Below are positions 55,502-64,000 of a stretch of DNA of 64,000 nucleotides, piece by piece (within the stretch, counting starts at the first letter, position 1; each line of letters opens with the position of its first letter). The translations under genes were made by a program, and so were the position numbers. The stretch is from AP-15 sp963755435 (GTDB lineage: Bacteria > Pseudomonadota > Alphaproteobacteria > ATCC43930 > CGMCC-115725): NCBI GenBank assembly GCA_963755435.1, contig CAVWJX010000003.1:1116001-1180000 (forward strand), written 5' to 3'. The notes under the pieces are model-generated. The model was not told the origin of the DNA. It was given only the letters and a program-made list of their open reading frames with translations, and ran no database searches.

Positions 55502-55585
55502 GGGCGAGTGGCGGAATTGGCAGACGCGGAGGATTCAGGTTCCTGTGTCCGAAAGGATGTGGGGGTTCAAGTCCCCCCTCGCCCA
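55502..55585 (+). tRNA. tRNA-Leu (CAG)
   Basis: Acceptor GGGCGAG/CTCGCCC, D-arm GCGGAATTGGCAGACGC, anticodon loop TTCAGGT (CAG), a class II variable arm (TGTCCGAAAGGATG) and T-arm GGGGGTTCAAGTCCCCC. One anticodon-stem pair is a G-G mismatch, possibly a sequence error. Confidence 0.95.
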
Positions 55586-55724
55586 CCGCACCACCGTCGC
55601 CGGGACCGGCAGGCCCCGGCGGCGGCGTAGGCTCGTCCCGGCAGGACGGAGGCGGGGGAGCGACGCGAGATGGGCGCACCTGGCGTGCGAGACCGGGCGG
55701 CGGCAGCGGGCGGACGGGGATCCC

Positions 55725-56974
55725 GTGTCCCTTGACGTTCGCACCAGGTCCGAGGAGGACGCCCGCTCCCTCGGCCGCGACGAGCTGCTCGACGTCTCCC
55801 TGCCCGCCGCCGTGGCCGGGCACGGGCCGCTCGCCGCCCGTGGCGCCGCGTACCTGGATCTCCCCCCGCTCGGCCTCGACGTGGAGGGTCGCGCCGTCAC
55901 CCTGGCGGCCGGGACAGGCCGGCTCGCCCTGCACCGGGGCGTGGACCGGGCCGGCGTCGTGGCCGTGCTGAACGCCGCAGCGCTCTCCGACCTCGTCCAG
56001 GACCTGGCCTCCACCATGGGGCTCGCCATGGCGTCCCGGGCCAGCATCGCCGCCGGGAGCCTGAACCACTGGATCGCCTGGGAGCCGGCGCTCCGGGCCC
56101 TGTTCGACGGGCGCCCGGTGCACGAGGCCGGCGACGTGGCGTTCACCGACCTCGACGGCCGGGACCTCGACCTCTCCCGCGCCTTCACCCCGACGACGAC
56201 CGGGGCGAGATGGCGCGGTTCCTGGAGCAGGCGGGCTTCCTCCACCTGCGCTCGGTCTTCACCCCGGCGGAGATGGCCGCCCTCGAAGCCGAGCTGGACG
56301 GGTGGATGGCCCGCGCCGAGCCCGACGACGGCGAGTCCTGGTGGGCGACGGACGGGAGCGGCGTGCAGCAGGCGGTGCGGGTGCTGTTCTTCCACGACAA
56401 GTCGGCCGCGCTCCGGGCGCTCCTCCGGGACCCCCGGTTCTCGTGGCTCGCCGGCCTCACCGGCGACGGCCACCGCCACAGCGGCAACGCCGAGGCGCTG
56501 GTGAAGCCGCTCGGCGTGGTCCGCGGCCTCTCCGACCTCCCGTGGCACAAGGACTGCGGCCAGGGCCGGCACTCCTACATGTGCAACAGCCTGACGTGCG
56601 GCATCTCGGTCACCGGCGCCGACCGGCGCTGCGGCGCGCTCGGCGTGGTCCCGGGCAGCCACCGGGCCAACACGATGGGCGCGGGCCGGGACCCGCGGCT
56701 CGACCTGGCGCCGCGCCTGCTGGAGACCGCCACGGGCGACGTCACGGTCCACTGCTCGGACACCCTGCACCGCGCCCACCCGCCGGTCGACCGCCCGCGC
56801 AAGGTCGTCTACACGAGCTTCGTGCTGCCGCCGCGCGGGACAGCGGCCGGGCCGCTGCCGGACCTGGACGGCAGCCGCGCCGCCCGGGCGGAGCTCAACG
56901 ACGTCCAGGCACGCATCGAGGCGGCGGACAACCCTGCCAGCCCGGCGCGGTACCGGGCCGGGCTCGGCCGCTGA
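55725..56974 (+). CDS. Phytanoyl-CoA dioxygenase family protein (one frameshift)
   Basis: A non-haem Fe(II)/2-oxoglutarate oxygenase of about 416 residues from GTG 55725. An N-terminal extra domain (1-150: SLGRDELLDVSLPAAVAGHG, ALSDLVQDLASTMGLAMASR) precedes the oxygenase part. After a shift near 56200: EMARFLEQAGFLHLRSVFTP, VKPLGVVRGLSDLPWHKDCG (H-x-D iron ligands), LGVVPGSHRANTMGAG and DVTVHCSDTLHRAHPPVDRP (distal His and 2OG-binding Arg). It hydroxylates an unknown substrate. tRNA-Leu lies upstream with no shared promoter evident. Confidence 0.85.
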
Positions 56975-57070
56975 CCAGGGCGCCGGCAGCAGGGGCGCCG
57001 GCAACCTGCAATACTCATTGCAAACCAGCGGTCGCCCGACCGCGAGCCGGTGTCGGACCAGGGGGGACGA

Positions 57071-58070
57071 ATGGCTCACGTACTGGCAGCGCCAGGCCCT
57101 TCCACCTTCGACGTCCTCTCGTGGGTGGCCCTCGGCCTCTACTTCCTGGCCCTGCTGGTGTTCGACCGGTGCCTGAGCGCGCGGTCGAGCCGCGACCTCC
57201 TGCTGCAGTACGTGGACGAGCTCCGCTCCACCCTCCTCCAGCGCGCCGTCCCCGGCGCTCCCCCCTCGCCCCTCCTCGACGACGTGGAGCGGATCCGGAC
57301 GTCGCTGCCCGGCTACACAGCGACCAGCGGCTCCGTGTCCCACCGCGCGCCTGCTCGTGCCCACCTCCCAGGTCACGAGCGCCTGGCGCCGTGCCCACCA
57401 GGTGGAGGTCGACGCGTGGGCGAGCGCCTCACCGGCCGAGGTCACGGCGCGCCTGGCCGCGATCGAGATCGACCTCCACCAGCAGCACGACCCGGCGAGC
57501 ACCGAGCTGGCCAAGCGCATCGACGCCGAGCTCCGCTCCCCCGGCGCCGGCGCGGTCGCCGCCGGCGCGCCGGCCGGCGCACCGCCCTCACCCACACGGG
57601 TCCAGCTCCTCCGGGAGGCCCTGCGCCGGCAGTACGGGGCCAGGGACACGACCTTCGAGGACCTCGCCGACCTCCAGACCAAGGCCATGTGGCTGGCCGT
57701 GCTGGGCCTCGTGCTGATCGCCATCGCCAACGCCGCGTGGCACCATCCCGCGCTCTTCCTCTTCGGCGCCGTCGGCGCCTTCGTGAGCCGGCTCAGCGCG
57801 GTCTTCACCGCCACGCCGGACAACGACTACGGCGCGTCCGCCGGGCGGCTGTTCGTCTCGCCCGTGGCCGGGGCGATCGCCGGGTGGACCGGGGTCCTGG
57901 TGGTGACCTCGCTGGCCAACCCCCACGTCCATCTCGTGGGCGCGACGTTCCGGGGCCTGTGGCACACACCCGTCACCATCCTGGCGGCCACGGTGGCCGT
58001 GGTGTTCGGCTTCTCGGAGCGCCTGCTGAACCGCATGCTCGCCAAGGCGGAGCAGGCCATCGCCGGCTGA
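57071..58070 (+). CDS. Membrane protein of unknown function (one frameshift)
   Basis: ATG 57071 (or GTG 57050 with a weaker upstream site). One N-terminal helix (TFDVLSWVALGLYFLALLVF) is followed by a long cytoplasmic region with coiled-coil-like charged helices (RTSLPGYTATSGS; after a shift near 57345, VTSAWRRAHQVEVDAWASAS, VTARLAAIEIDLHQQHD). Three C-terminal helices come last (MWLAVLGLVLIAIANAAW, LFLFGAVGAFVSRLSAVF, TPVTILAATVAVVFGFSERL). About 330 residues. No family recognised. Confidence 0.6.
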
Positions 58071-58073
58071 CCC

Positions 58074-59384
58074 TCAGGCCCCGGCCACGGCCTCGGCGGC
58101 GGCCCGCAGCTCGTCACGGAACGGCGGGTCGGCCAGCTCCGCCAGCGCGCGGGCCCGCTCGCCCACGGTGAGCCCCACCAGGTCGGCCGAGCCGTGCTCG
58201 GTCACCACCACCCCGGTGTGGTGCCGGGGGGTGGAGACCACGGAGCCGGCGGGAGCACCGGCACGATGCGGGAGCGGACCTCCTCCCCCACCGTCACCGT
58301 CGAGGCCAGGCACACCAGCGAGTGCGAGTCCAGGTGGAGCTCGGGCGCCGCCACGAAGTCCTCGTGCCCGCCCACGCCCGAGATCTGCCGGCCGCCCACG
58401 TGGTCGGCCACGATCTGGCCGTAGAGGTCGACGCAGAGCGCCCCGTTGATCGAGAGCAGCTTGGCGTTCCCGCCGGCCACGGCCTGGTCGTTCACCACGT
58501 CCACCGGGAGGAACGCCACCTCGCGCTCGCCGTCGAGCCAGCGGTACAGCTCGGCCGAGCCCAGGGCGAACGTGGTCACAGACACCCCCTCCAGCTCGCC
58601 CTTCCCGGTGTTGGTCACCTTCCCCGCCTCGTGGAGCCGCATGAGGCCGTCGGTGAACATCTCCGAGTGGACCCCGTAGCCGCCCCCGGGCGCCTCGGCC
58701 AGGCGGGTGGCCACCAGGTTCGGCACGGCCCCGATCCCCGTCTGCAGCGTGGACCCCTCCTCCACGTACTCGAGCACGTGGCCGGCGATGGCCGCGTCGA
58801 CCTCGGTGGCGGCCACGCGTCGGTCCAGGGCGAACGGCTCGCCGTCGGCCTCCACCAGCACGTCGACGGCGTCGAGCGGGCAGGGTGTTGCGGTACCGGG
58901 GCGGGAGGCTGGCCGTCCGGGGGAGGTTGGGGTTGACCTCCACGATGAGGAGGCCGTCGGGGTCCCGGCCGGCCGCCAGGCAGTTCGTCCCGGGTGGCCC
59001 CGTAGGTGGAGCGAGAGGTTGACCGCGTCCCCCCGCTCGGCGGGCGCCGCCTGCACGGCCATCACCCGGGGGGCGAAGCGGGCCAGGATCGGCGCGAACT
59101 GCCGGAAGCCCCCGGGCACGTGCTCGATCCGCGCCCCGCGGGAGCGGTAGTACCGCTCGACCGGGCCGAAGAACCCGCACCGGTAGCGGACGCCCGGCCG
59201 GGCCAGGACTTCGTAGAGGCCCAGGAGCAGCGCCCCGCCCAGCTCCAGGTCCTCCCAGTCGTCCCGGCCGCCCAGGGCGGTCAGGAAGGCGTCCGGGTTG
59301 GCCGGTCCCAGGCCCAGGCCGAGCGTGTCGCCGGGGGCGCAGCTCCGCGGCGGCCTCGGCGGCGTCCATCCGGCGGGGTCCCAC
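58074..59384 (-). CDS. Acetyl-CoA hydrolase/transferase family protein (three frameshifts)
   Basis: A family I CoA-transferase of about 436 residues (4-hydroxybutyrate CoA-transferase-like). MDAAEAAAELRPGDTLGLGL opens it. FGPVERYYRSRGARIEHVPG, FAPRVMAVQAAPAERGDAVN, IAGHVLEYVEEGSTLQTGIG and AVPNLVATRL form the core with the catalytic-Glu region. GGYGVHSEMFTDGLMRLHEA, QISGVGGHEDFVAAPEL and VVSTPRHHTGVVVTEHGSAD complete the C-terminal half. Shifts near 59340, 58995, 58882 and 58258. It transfers CoA between short acyl groups. It ends 4 bases from the end of the convergent membrane protein. Confidence 0.88.
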   Translation of the reverse strand: MGPRRMDAAEAAAELRPRRHARPGPGTGQPGRLPDRPGRPGRLGGPGAGRGAAPGPLRSPGPAGRPLPVRVLRPGRAVLPLPRGADRARARGLPAVRADPGPLRPPGDGRAGGARRAGGRGQPLAPPTGPPGTNCLAAGRDPDGLLIVEVNPNLPRTASLPPRYRNTLPARRRRRAGGGRRRAVRPGPTRGRHRGRRGHRRPRARVRGGGVHAADGDRGRAEPGGHPPGRGARGRLRGPLGDVHRRPHAAPRGGEGDQHREGRAGGGVCDHVRPGLGRAVPLARRRARGGVPPGGRGERPGRGRRERQAALDQRGALRRPLRPDRGRPRGRPADLGRGRARGLRGGARAPPGLALAGVPGLDGDGGGGGPLPHRAGAPAGSVVSTPRHHTGVVVTEHGSADLVGLTVGERARALAELADPPFRDELRAAAEAVAGA

Positions 59385-59387
59385 GGG

Positions 59388-60515
59388 CTACGAGTCTGCC
59401 CTGTGCCAGCGGTCCCCGGCGTGGTCAGCCCGCGGGACCCGGCTCGCGGGGGCCCGCGCCCCCCGGCGGGGCGGCCGCTCGGGCGCGTGCCCGCCGGCCC
59501 TGCCGTCCGGCACCGGGGCTGCGGGCACCGGGGGCAGCGGCCCCCGGTCAGCGGCAGCACCCTCACCGGCGGCGGCGCGGGACCCCGAGCCCCGGTCCGG
59601 CGTCTGGCCGGCCACCTCCCTGCCCTCCTCCTCCAGCATCGTGGACTGGATGAGCGGGCTGCGGGCCAGCAGCACCACGCTGCCCACCAGGAGTAGCGCG
59701 GCCATCACCTCGCCGGCCAGGTACGGCGCCCCGGTGCGGATGTGCTCGCCGAACAGCGTCACCCCGAGGAGGCTGGCCACCAGCGGGTCCACCAGCGTGA
59801 GCCCGGGCTGGGAGGCGGCCAGCGGGCCCGCCTGGAAGGCGTTCGACACCAGGAACATGGCCGCCATGCCCGTCAGCGCGAGGACGTAGGGCGACCAGTT
59901 CGTGAACACCGCGTAGAGGCCCTGGCCCAGGTGGACGCTCAGCTCCTTGACCACCGCGGCCACGAACCCCCAGGCGATGGCGGCCGAGATGGCCAGCAGC
60001 GCCGCCTTGCGGGACGGGGAGGGCGGGCGGCGGCGGCCCGTGGGAGCGATGGCCACGGCCGCCACCAGCCCCGAGGCGACGAAGACGGACGCCCCGGCCA
60101 GGATCCAGCGCCACGCCGTGGCGTTGGTGGCCGAGCCCCCCGACGGGTGCGCCAGGAAGAGGAAGACGCCCAGGCCCAGCGCCATGCCGGCCGCCGCCAC
60201 CCAGTCACGGGGGTGGACCCGGTGCTGGCGCCTGCCCCGCAGGGCCAGGTAGCCGAAGACGAACAGCAACTCGGTGGCGATCACCGGCTGCACCAGGCTC
60301 AGGTCGCCCACGTGGAGGGCGGCGAGCTGGAAGACGAACCCGCCGATCATGCACAGGATGCCCACGAAGTACATGGGCCGCCGCACCAGGTAGAGCACGA
60401 GCCGCCAACTGAAGCAGATCTCCCCGGGCGCCGGGGCGGCCGCGACCCGCTGCGCCACCGCCGAGGTGGCGGTGAACAGGCTCGCCACCAGGGCGAGGAG
60501 GATCTCGACCGTCAT
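59388..60515 (-). CDS. EamA/DMT-family transporter-like membrane protein
   Basis: An intact 375-residue protein from ATG 60515. Nine or ten helices in EamA-like spacing include ILLALVASLFTATSAVAQRV, MYFVGILCMIGGFVFQLAAL, WVAAAGMALGLGVFLFLAHP, WRWILAGASVFVASGLVAAV, ALLAISAAIAWGFVAAVVKE and YLAGEVMAALLLVGSVVLLA. HVGDLSLVQPVIATELLFVF is a typical DMT motif. The C-terminal 75 residues are Arg/Pro-rich and disordered. Drug/metabolite or Mg-type (NIPA-like) transport is possible; substrate unknown. Confidence 0.82.
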   Translation of the reverse strand: MTVEILLALVASLFTATSAVAQRVAAAPAPGEICFSWRLVLYLVRRPMYFVGILCMIGGFVFQLAALHVGDLSLVQPVIATELLFVFGYLALRGRRQHRVHPRDWVAAAGMALGLGVFLFLAHPSGGSATNATAWRWILAGASVFVASGLVAAVAIAPTGRRRPPSPSRKAALLAISAAIAWGFVAAVVKELSVHLGQGLYAVFTNWSPYVLALTGMAAMFLVSNAFQAGPLAASQPGLTLVDPLVASLLGVTLFGEHIRTGAPYLAGEVMAALLLVGSVVLLARSPLIQSTMLEEEGREVAGQTPDRGSGSRAAAGEGAAADRGPLPPVPAAPVPDGRAGGHAPERPPRRGARAPASRVPRADHAGDRWHRADS

Positions 60516-60652
60516 GGCCTCGGCTCGCCTCCCGACTAGCGGTTCCCGCGGAGCCCGGGCGATCAGCACTCGAGCCTGGCCGGACGCGCTCCGCTCTACG
60601 CCAATTATCCCCAACCGGCACGCCGCATGCGGCATTCCCCGGCAACCCGGGG

Positions 60653-62328
60653 TCAGCCGAAGGTGAAGTCGTAGGCCATGACCCCCGGGGAGAGCCGGAC
60701 GGTCAGCAGCCCGCTGCTGCGCATGGCCGAGGCCAGCAGCGTGTACAGGTCCGGCACCCCGGCCACGTGGACCGTGGCCCGGTGGGCGCCGTCCACCGAG
60801 ACCTGCGCCGTCCCGTGCCCGCCCAGGACCAGGTAGACGTCGCTGGCCCGGTACCGCAGCGCCAGCTCGGCCCCGGAGCCGGCCGTGGCCTCCCACGGCT
60901 CCTGGGTCCAGACCCCGCCGAGCGAGAGGTCGTCTGTGGGCACCGAGGCGGCCAGCCGGTAGGTGGCCGTCCGCCGGGGCATCACCGGCGAGCCGATGTA
61001 CCGCTCGGCCGTCGAACCGGGAGAACCCGAGGTAGGTCTCTGTCGTGACCTCCTCGGTGGGCTCGCGGTTCGGCACCTCGGTGGGCGGGGGCAGGCGGTG
61101 GGCGCCGTCCGCCATCAGCAGCAGGCGGATGTCCTGCTCGGTGGTGGCGTAGGCGCCCTCGCCGAACGCGGTGTGGCGGACCTCGCCGTCCTGGTCGACG
61201 AGGTACTCGGCCGGCCAGTACTCGTTGCGGTAGGCGTCCCAGGTCCGGTAGCCGTTGTCCACCGCCACCGGGAACCGCACGTCCAGGCGCTGCGCCGCCG
61301 CCGCCACGTTCCCCACGACGTGCTCGAAGGGGAACTCCGGCGTGTGCACCCCCACCACCTCGAGCCCGTAACGGTGGTACTCGCGGTACCAGGCCTCGAC
61401 GTGCGGCAGCTCCCGCTGGCAGTTGATGCACGAGTAGGTCCAGAAGTCCACCAGGACCACCTTCCCCCGCAGGGCCCCGATGGAGAGCGGCCGGCCGCCG
61501 GGCGTGTTCAGCCACCGGGTGATGCCGGCGAAGTCCGGCGCCCGGCCCAGGTCGGGCAGGGCCCCGGCGGCCGGCGTCTGGCCGGCGGCCACGTTCCGGC
61601 CGTGCTCCCCCTGCAAGCCGGCCAACTGCTGCGACACGCCGGCCGACTCCTCCACGTGGTCCTCCAGCGACTCGTGTAGCCGGGGACGTCGGCCAGCGGC
61701 GTGGTGAGGCCGAGCGCGATGACCACGGCCGTCAGGCCCAGCACCACCCCTGCCGCCCGCCGGACGGCCGGCATCCGCCGGCAGCAGCGCGTCCAGCCCG
61801 CTGGTGGCGCGCTGCGCCACCACGGCGAGGACCAGCAGGGGGACGGCCGCGCCCAGGGCGTAGGCCAGGGTGAGCAGGACGGCGGTGGTGCCCACGCGGT
61901 CGGTGGCCGCCACCGCCGAGACGGCGGCGAGCACGGGGCCGGCGCAGGGCACGAACACCAGGCCCAGGCTCGCCCCGAGGACAAAGCCGCCGCCGGCGTG
62001 GGCCACCCGGCCCGAGCCGAGCCGGGCGAACGGTCGTTCCAGCAGCTCCCCCACCCTGGGCACCACCAGGCCCACGGCCAGGAGCAGGAGCAGCCCGATG
62101 CCCAGGTCACGCAGGACGTCCTGGGGCAGGTGGAGCAGGCGCAGCAGCTCGCCCCCCACCAGGGTGAACAGGCTGAAGCTGACCACCAGCCCGGCGATCA
62201 CGGCGTACGGGCGGCGGCTCGCCCCGGCTCGACCCGCCGGCCACCACCGCCGGCAGCACCGGCACGATGCAGGGCGACAGCCCGGTGATGAGGCCGCCCA
62301 GGAACCCCACGCCGAGCAGGACCAGCAC
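60653..62328 (-). CDS. dipZ: DipZ-like CcdA-thioredoxin fusion (few frameshifts)
   Basis: Carries reducing power across the membrane for exported disulfide proteins. The GTG at 62328 begins VLVLLGVGFLGGLITGLSPC, the first CcdA helix with its redox Cys. Further CcdA helices are IAGLVVSFSLFTLVGGELLR, LGASLGLVFVPCAGPVLAAV (second redox Cys) and AYALGAAVPLLVLAVVA. A thioredoxin-like domain follows: LRGKVVLVDFWTYSCINCQR (CxxC), VVGVHTPEFPFEHVVGNV and EYWPAEYLVDQDGEVRHTAF. The C-terminal domain (TETYLGFSRF to MAYDFTFG) is the carbohydrate-binding-like tail of DipZ. Shifts near 62235, 61775, 61675 and 61010. About 555 residues. Confidence 0.9.
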
Positions 62329-62448
62329 GGCGCAAGTCTGGCAACCGGCACGGCGCGAGGGGCGTCGCGCGCGCCGGGCGGGCCCGCGGCTCCGTAGCCT
62401 GGGGGAAGGGAGGGGTACGCTGGCGCGGGTCAGAGGAGGAAGGGTCAG

Positions 62449-63620
62449 GTGAACCGGCATCGGGACGTCGGCACCCGCCGGGGCGAGACGCCGGGGATGC
62501 CGGCCTCCGTACCCGGAGCTCGGCACGCTCGCTGCGTCGGGCCCGGACCCGCCAGGGCCTCCGGCTGGAGGACGTGAGCGCCCGCACCGGGCTGCCCGCT
62601 CGAGCAGCTCCAGGCGATCGAGACCGGGACCGTGGAGCGCATCCCCGACCGGGTCGGCCATCGTCCGCACCCTCCGCCGCTACGCGGACCACCTCGGCCT
62701 GCCCGGGGACCGGTTCGTGCTCGCCGCGGTGGACCACTGGCCGACAACCCTCGGCCACCCCACCACCATCGTGGCCGTCCGGCCGGCGGCCGGCCAGGCC
62801 GCGGCAGGCGCAGGCGCGGCACCCGCGGCGGCCCCGGCGGCCGCCCCCCGCGCCCCGGCCCCGGGGCGACACCGGGGTGGTCCCCGTCGCCGCCGCCTCC
62901 CTCGCCACCAGGGCCCCCCGGCGCACGACGGTGGCCCGGCGCACGACGGCGCGGGTGCCAGCCGGCGTCGCCCCCTCCCCGCCGAGGCCGCCGGCGGGGC
63001 GCCATGCCGGCACCACCCACGGCGCAGGCGCCCACCACGTCGCTGGTGGACACCGGCGTCGTCCCGGCCTTCCAGCCTGCCGACGGCCGCCCGGGGCCGT
63101 CCCGGCGGTCGCGCACGCCCCTCGGCCTCCGGATCGTCGTGGGCGTGGCGGCGGCTGGCGGTGCTGGCCGGGGTGGCGGGGCTCCTGGTGGACCACTACG
63201 AGCCGCGATGGCTCCAGGATCCTCGGCATCACCCACGGCCCCACGCCCCGCGCGCCCGGGACGACCGGCGGCCACCGTCCACCACGGCGCAGGCCGCACC
63301 GCAGGCCGTCGTTCGCCGTGGCGTCCACCAGCCCCCGGCGCCGCCACCCTCGCCGTGCGGCGCCTCGACGTTCACCGTCCAGGTGACCGCGGTGAGCGGC
63401 TCGAGCTGGGTCCAGGCCACCGCCGCCGGCAAGACGGCCCCGACATTCGCCGGCGTCGCTCACGCCCGGGGCGTCCCAGGCCTTCTCGGTCCAGCGCGCC
63501 ATCGTGCTGCAGGTGGGCTCGATGGCCGCCCACCTCGCCGTCTCGGTCGACGGCAAGACGGTGGGCACCTACGTCCCCACGGCGGCGCCGTGCACCGTGA
63601 CCTTCCAGTCCGTCACCTGA
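62449..63620 (+). CDS. RodZ-like protein: HTH plus DUF4115 (many frameshifts)
   Basis: GTG 62449 follows GAGGAGGAAGG. The cytoplasmic helix-turn-helix reads LRRARTRQGLRLEDVSARTG, LPLEQLQAIETGTVERIPDR and VRTLRRYADHLGLPGDRFV. A Pro/Ala/Thr-rich linker and one helix (LGLRIVVGVAAWLAVLAGVA) lead to the external DUF4115 domain (STFTVQVTAVSGSSWVQATA, VQRAIVLQVGSMAAHLAVSV, GKTVGTYVPTAAPCTVTFQS). RodZ links MreB and elongation enzymes in rods. About 385 residues with eight or more shifts. It diverges from dipZ. Confidence 0.8.
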
Positions 63621-63661
63621 CGCCCGGTCCCGGGGTCGGGCCCGACGGACCCGGGCGGCAG

Positions 63662-64000
63662 CTACTCCGAGCCGGAGACCGGCGCCACCGCGGCCACCGC
63701 CTGGCCGTCGTCGAGGTTCATGACCCGGACGCCGGTGGCGTCGCGGCCCTGGGAGGCGATCTCGCGCACCGCCGTGCGGATCACCACGCCCGCCGCTCGA
63801 CACCAGGAGGATCTCGTCGTCCAGGCCGACCATGAAGGCCGCCACCACCCGGCCCCGCTTGGCGGTGAGCCGGATGCCCCGCACGCCCTGGCCGCCGCGG
63901 GCCTGGCGGTTGAACCGCTCGAGCTTGGTCCGCTTGCCGTAGCCGGCGTCGGTGACGATGCAGGATGTCGGCGTCGTCGCGGGCCACGTCGCAGCGAGAC
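63662..64000 (-). CDS. gyrA: DNA gyrase subunit A, C-terminal end (partial)
   Basis: The last about 112 residues of GyrA; the gene continues past the right edge. DILIVTDAGYGKRTKLERFN, RQARGGQGVRGIRLTAKRGR and VVAAFMVGLDDEILLVSSGG are beta-pinwheel blades that wrap DNA. After shifts near 63960 and 63796 the end reads VIRTAVREIASQGRDATGVR and VMNLDDGQAVAAVAPVSGSE. Presence of gyrA near the pknB cluster fits an oriC-proximal location. Confidence 0.92.
   Translation of the reverse strand, partial: VSLRRGPRRRRHPASSPTPATASGPSSSGSTARPAAARACGASGSPPSGAGWWRPSWSAWTTRSSWCRAAGVVIRTAVREIASQGRDATGVRVMNLDDGQAVAAVAPVSGSE

Noticed and set aside
60622..60633. Palindrome GCCGCATGCGGC between the EamA and DipZ genes
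   Set aside because: Too short and without loop or T-tract to call a terminator or operator by itself.
59388..62351. A 987-codon open frame joining the EamA transporter and DipZ-like protein
   Set aside because: The two proteins have their own starts (60515, 62328) and the DipZ part leaves this frame; the stretch between (60516-60980) reads as non-family sequence, so it is accidental read-through rather than a fusion.

Overview
The window is very GC-rich (roughly 70% or more by eye) and looks like an actinobacterial chromosome, most likely Acidimicrobiia. Three things point there: a PASTA kinase / PP2C phosphatase / FHA cell-envelope cluster with crgA and pabA beside a tRNA-Leu(CAG) and a terminal gyrA fragment, which is the neighbourhood next to oriC in mycobacteria; mycothiol-type (TIGR03085-like) and F420/PPOX-type small proteins; and a secreted protein with GYWEVASDGGIFAFGDA repeats. 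The class assignment is inference. Many well-conserved genes are interrupted by one-base shifts after which the family sequence resumes at once in another frame. These are annotated as single genes spanning the shifts. They look mainly like consensus errors rather than decay, but raw reads would have to settle that.

Layout. 0-9.3 kb: the end of an AAA ATPase, a membrane-anchored collagen-like protein, phosphoglycerate mutase, a convergent amt-glnB locus, two membrane proteins, a cNMP-binding protein, a PPOX protein and a membrane Fe-S (CCG-domain) oxidoreductase. 9.3-12 kb: a small island at tRNA-Gly(CCC) with a truncated dCTP deaminase, an IS1380-like transposase remnant, a secreted cysteine-containing protein and a tandem-GNAT protein. 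12-22.9 kb: SDR, PAS histidine kinase, ParA-like ATPase, tandem universal stress protein, a MacB/FtsX-type permease with its ATPase, a large secreted hydrolase-like protein with six 42-residue repeats, and a RibD-C/DHFR-like protein.

23-32.1 kb is a mobile region. Its left part is a wrecked actinobacterial integrative element (SCO3933-like regulator, TraB/FtsK translocase cut just after Walker A), then a Phd-ParE toxin-antitoxin pair. Its right part is an element bounded by a complete tRNA-Ala(UGC) at 32.0 kb and a displaced copy of that tRNA's 3' half at 25.8 kb. Three 11-bp tandem repeats lie just inside each end, but no integrase is recognisable. The element carries an AlbA/Schlafen-type ATP-binding regulator with a large operator palindrome, a membrane-tethered SARP/BTAD regulator, and a pair of small unknown genes whose sequence is partly duplicated in the left remnant.

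32-48 kb is ordinary metabolism: FKBP lipoprotein, methyltransferase, SGNH-like and hotdog proteins, tRNA-Ile(GAU), GNAT, a second PII-Amt operon in the opposite gene order (glnK-amt), an orphan MT-A70 methyltransferase, aldo-keto reductase, pirin, SDR, thiolase and thioesterases. 48-55.6 kb is the cell-envelope signalling cluster fhaA-fhaB-pstP-pbpA-pknB (minus strand) with crgA and pabA. The rodA/ftsW gene normally found between pstP and pbpA is absent: the two genes overlap as TGATG. 55.6-64 kb holds a phytanoyl-CoA dioxygenase-like protein, a membrane protein, a CoA-transferase, an EamA-type transporter, a DipZ-like CcdA-thioredoxin protein, a RodZ-like protein and the 3' end of gyrA.
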